From Bacteroidaceae bacterium (GTDB taxonomy: Bacteria; Bacteroidota; Bacteroidia; Bacteroidales; Bacteroidaceae), in NCBI GenBank assembly GCA_024398635.1, contig JAKSIV010000014.1, forward strand, positions 1 through 56,901: a stretch of 56,901 bases of DNA. The letters run 5' to 3'. The position numbers were made by a program, and so were the translations under genes. The notes under the pieces are model-generated. The model saw only the letters and a list, made by a program, of their open reading frames with translations, ran no database searches and was not told the origin of the DNA. Shown piece by piece: positions 56,327-56,901 of the stretch; the stretch's first letter is position 1; every line of letters starts with the position of its first letter.

Positions 56327-56901
56327 ATGACAACAAAGGCATTCCAGAAGATTTACACCAAGATCAGCCAGATTACAAAGGCTACCTGCTCGCTTAAAGC
56401 GCAGGGTGTGGGTTACGATGAGCTGGCCGTTATCGATGGCCGTCTGGCTCAGGTGGTTAAGATTGTGGGCGATGACGTAACCCTGCAGGTGTTTGAGGGT
56501 ACCGGCGGTATTCCCACCAACGCAGAGGTTGTATTCATGGGCAAGGCTCCTACGCTTAAGGTTAGCGAGAGTCTTTCAGGCCGATTCTTCAACGCATACG
56601 GTGATCCTATTGACGGCGGTCCTGCCGTTGAGGGCACTGAGGTTGAGATTGGCGGCCCCAGCGTGAACCCGGTTCGCCGTAAACAGCCGTCAGAGCTGAT
56701 TGCAACCGGTATCGCGGGTATCGACCTTAACAATACATTGGTATCGGGTCAGAAGATTCCGTTCTTTGCCGATCCTGACCAGCCGTTCAACCAGGTTATG
56801 GCAACCGTGGCCATGCGTGCCAAGGCCGATAAGATTATCCTGGGCGGTATGGGTATGACCAATGATGACTACCTCTATTTTAAGAATGTGTTCTCAAACG
56901 C
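56327..56901 (+). CDS. atpB: V-type ATP synthase subunit B (partial, cut by window end)
   Basis: 191 complete codons of the non-catalytic nucleotide-binding subunit from ATG 56327 (MTTKAFQKIYTKISQITKATCSLK). The equivalent of the P-loop is the altered SGQKIPFFADPDQPFNQV, without GxxxxGKT, as expected for subunit B. The sequence runs off at VFSNA. 12 bp after subunit A. Confidence 0.93.
   Translation, partial: MTTKAFQKIYTKISQITKATCSLKAQGVGYDELAVIDGRLAQVVKIVGDDVTLQVFEGTGGIPTNAEVVFMGKAPTLKVSESLSGRFFNAYGDPIDGGPAVEGTEVEIGGPSVNPVRRKQPSELIATGIAGIDLNNTLVSGQKIPFFADPDQPFNQVMATVAMRAKADKIILGGMGMTNDDYLYFKNVFSN

Overview
The window comes from a member of the order Bacteroidales (phylum Bacteroidota). The signs are many copies of the Bacteroidota -7 promoter box TAnnTTTG just upstream of genes, very few Shine-Dalgarno sequences, outer-membrane lipoproteins, SusB-type GH97 and GH2 glycosidases, an LptD/LptC export system, a gliding-type CBS membrane protein (GldE-like), and a V-type ATPase operon with a DUF2764 gene. 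The family and genus cannot be fixed from this sequence. It is mostly ordinary chromosomal core, with no prophage, CRISPR array or insertion sequence visible.

Layout. 1-4.4 kb: the tail of an unknown gene, then on the minus strand the B12-dependent ribonucleotide reductase nrdJ and dnaA. 4.8-12.6 kb, minus strand: a five-gene run made of two tandem copies of a two-gene cassette (polytopic membrane protein plus beta-propeller lipoprotein with a haem-type CxxCH motif), ending in a SPOR-tailed cell-wall amidase. This is the most unusual gene cluster here. 12.8-24.3 kb, plus strand: GH2 beta-galactosidase, HD-domain protein, lptD, asnA, ung, an outer-membrane-type protein and a GH97 glycosidase, with one tRNA-Arg(CCG) on the minus strand. 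24.4-29 kb: lysS-gpsA-pgi-HAD phosphatase. 29-33.4 kb, minus strand: aroC, a SlyD-type FKBP isomerase, and a fusion of a DUF4105 membrane protein with an apparently inactive alkaline-phosphatase-fold domain.

33.5-41 kb, plus strand: envelope genes coaX, outer-membrane protein, TPR protein, lptC, gldE-like and ppiD-like. 41-46.2 kb, minus strand: the branched-chain amino-acid operon ilvD-ilvB-ilvN-ilvC, whose promoter carries a 17-bp palindrome between its two boxes. 46.3-46.6 kb: a strongly structured RNA with its own promoter box and T-run, resembling 6S RNA in architecture, followed by a small lipoprotein gene. 47.2-53 kb: secA and a conserved partner gene, flanked by two small accessory pairs (DUF4160/DUF2442 on one side, a VapBC-like pair on the other) and an orphan AraC DNA-binding domain. 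53.1 kb to the end: the V-type ATPase operon (subunit E, DUF2764, A, and B cut by the window edge).

Functionally the window joins envelope building (LptC, LptD, amidase, PpiD, SecA, GldE-like, several lipoproteins), central metabolism (Pgi, GpsA, Ilv, AroC, AsnA, CoaX), information processing (DnaA, NrdJ, Ung, LysS, tRNA) and ion-driven energy coupling. Starts were often moved inward from the longest open frame, using signal peptides, promoter position and gene spacing.
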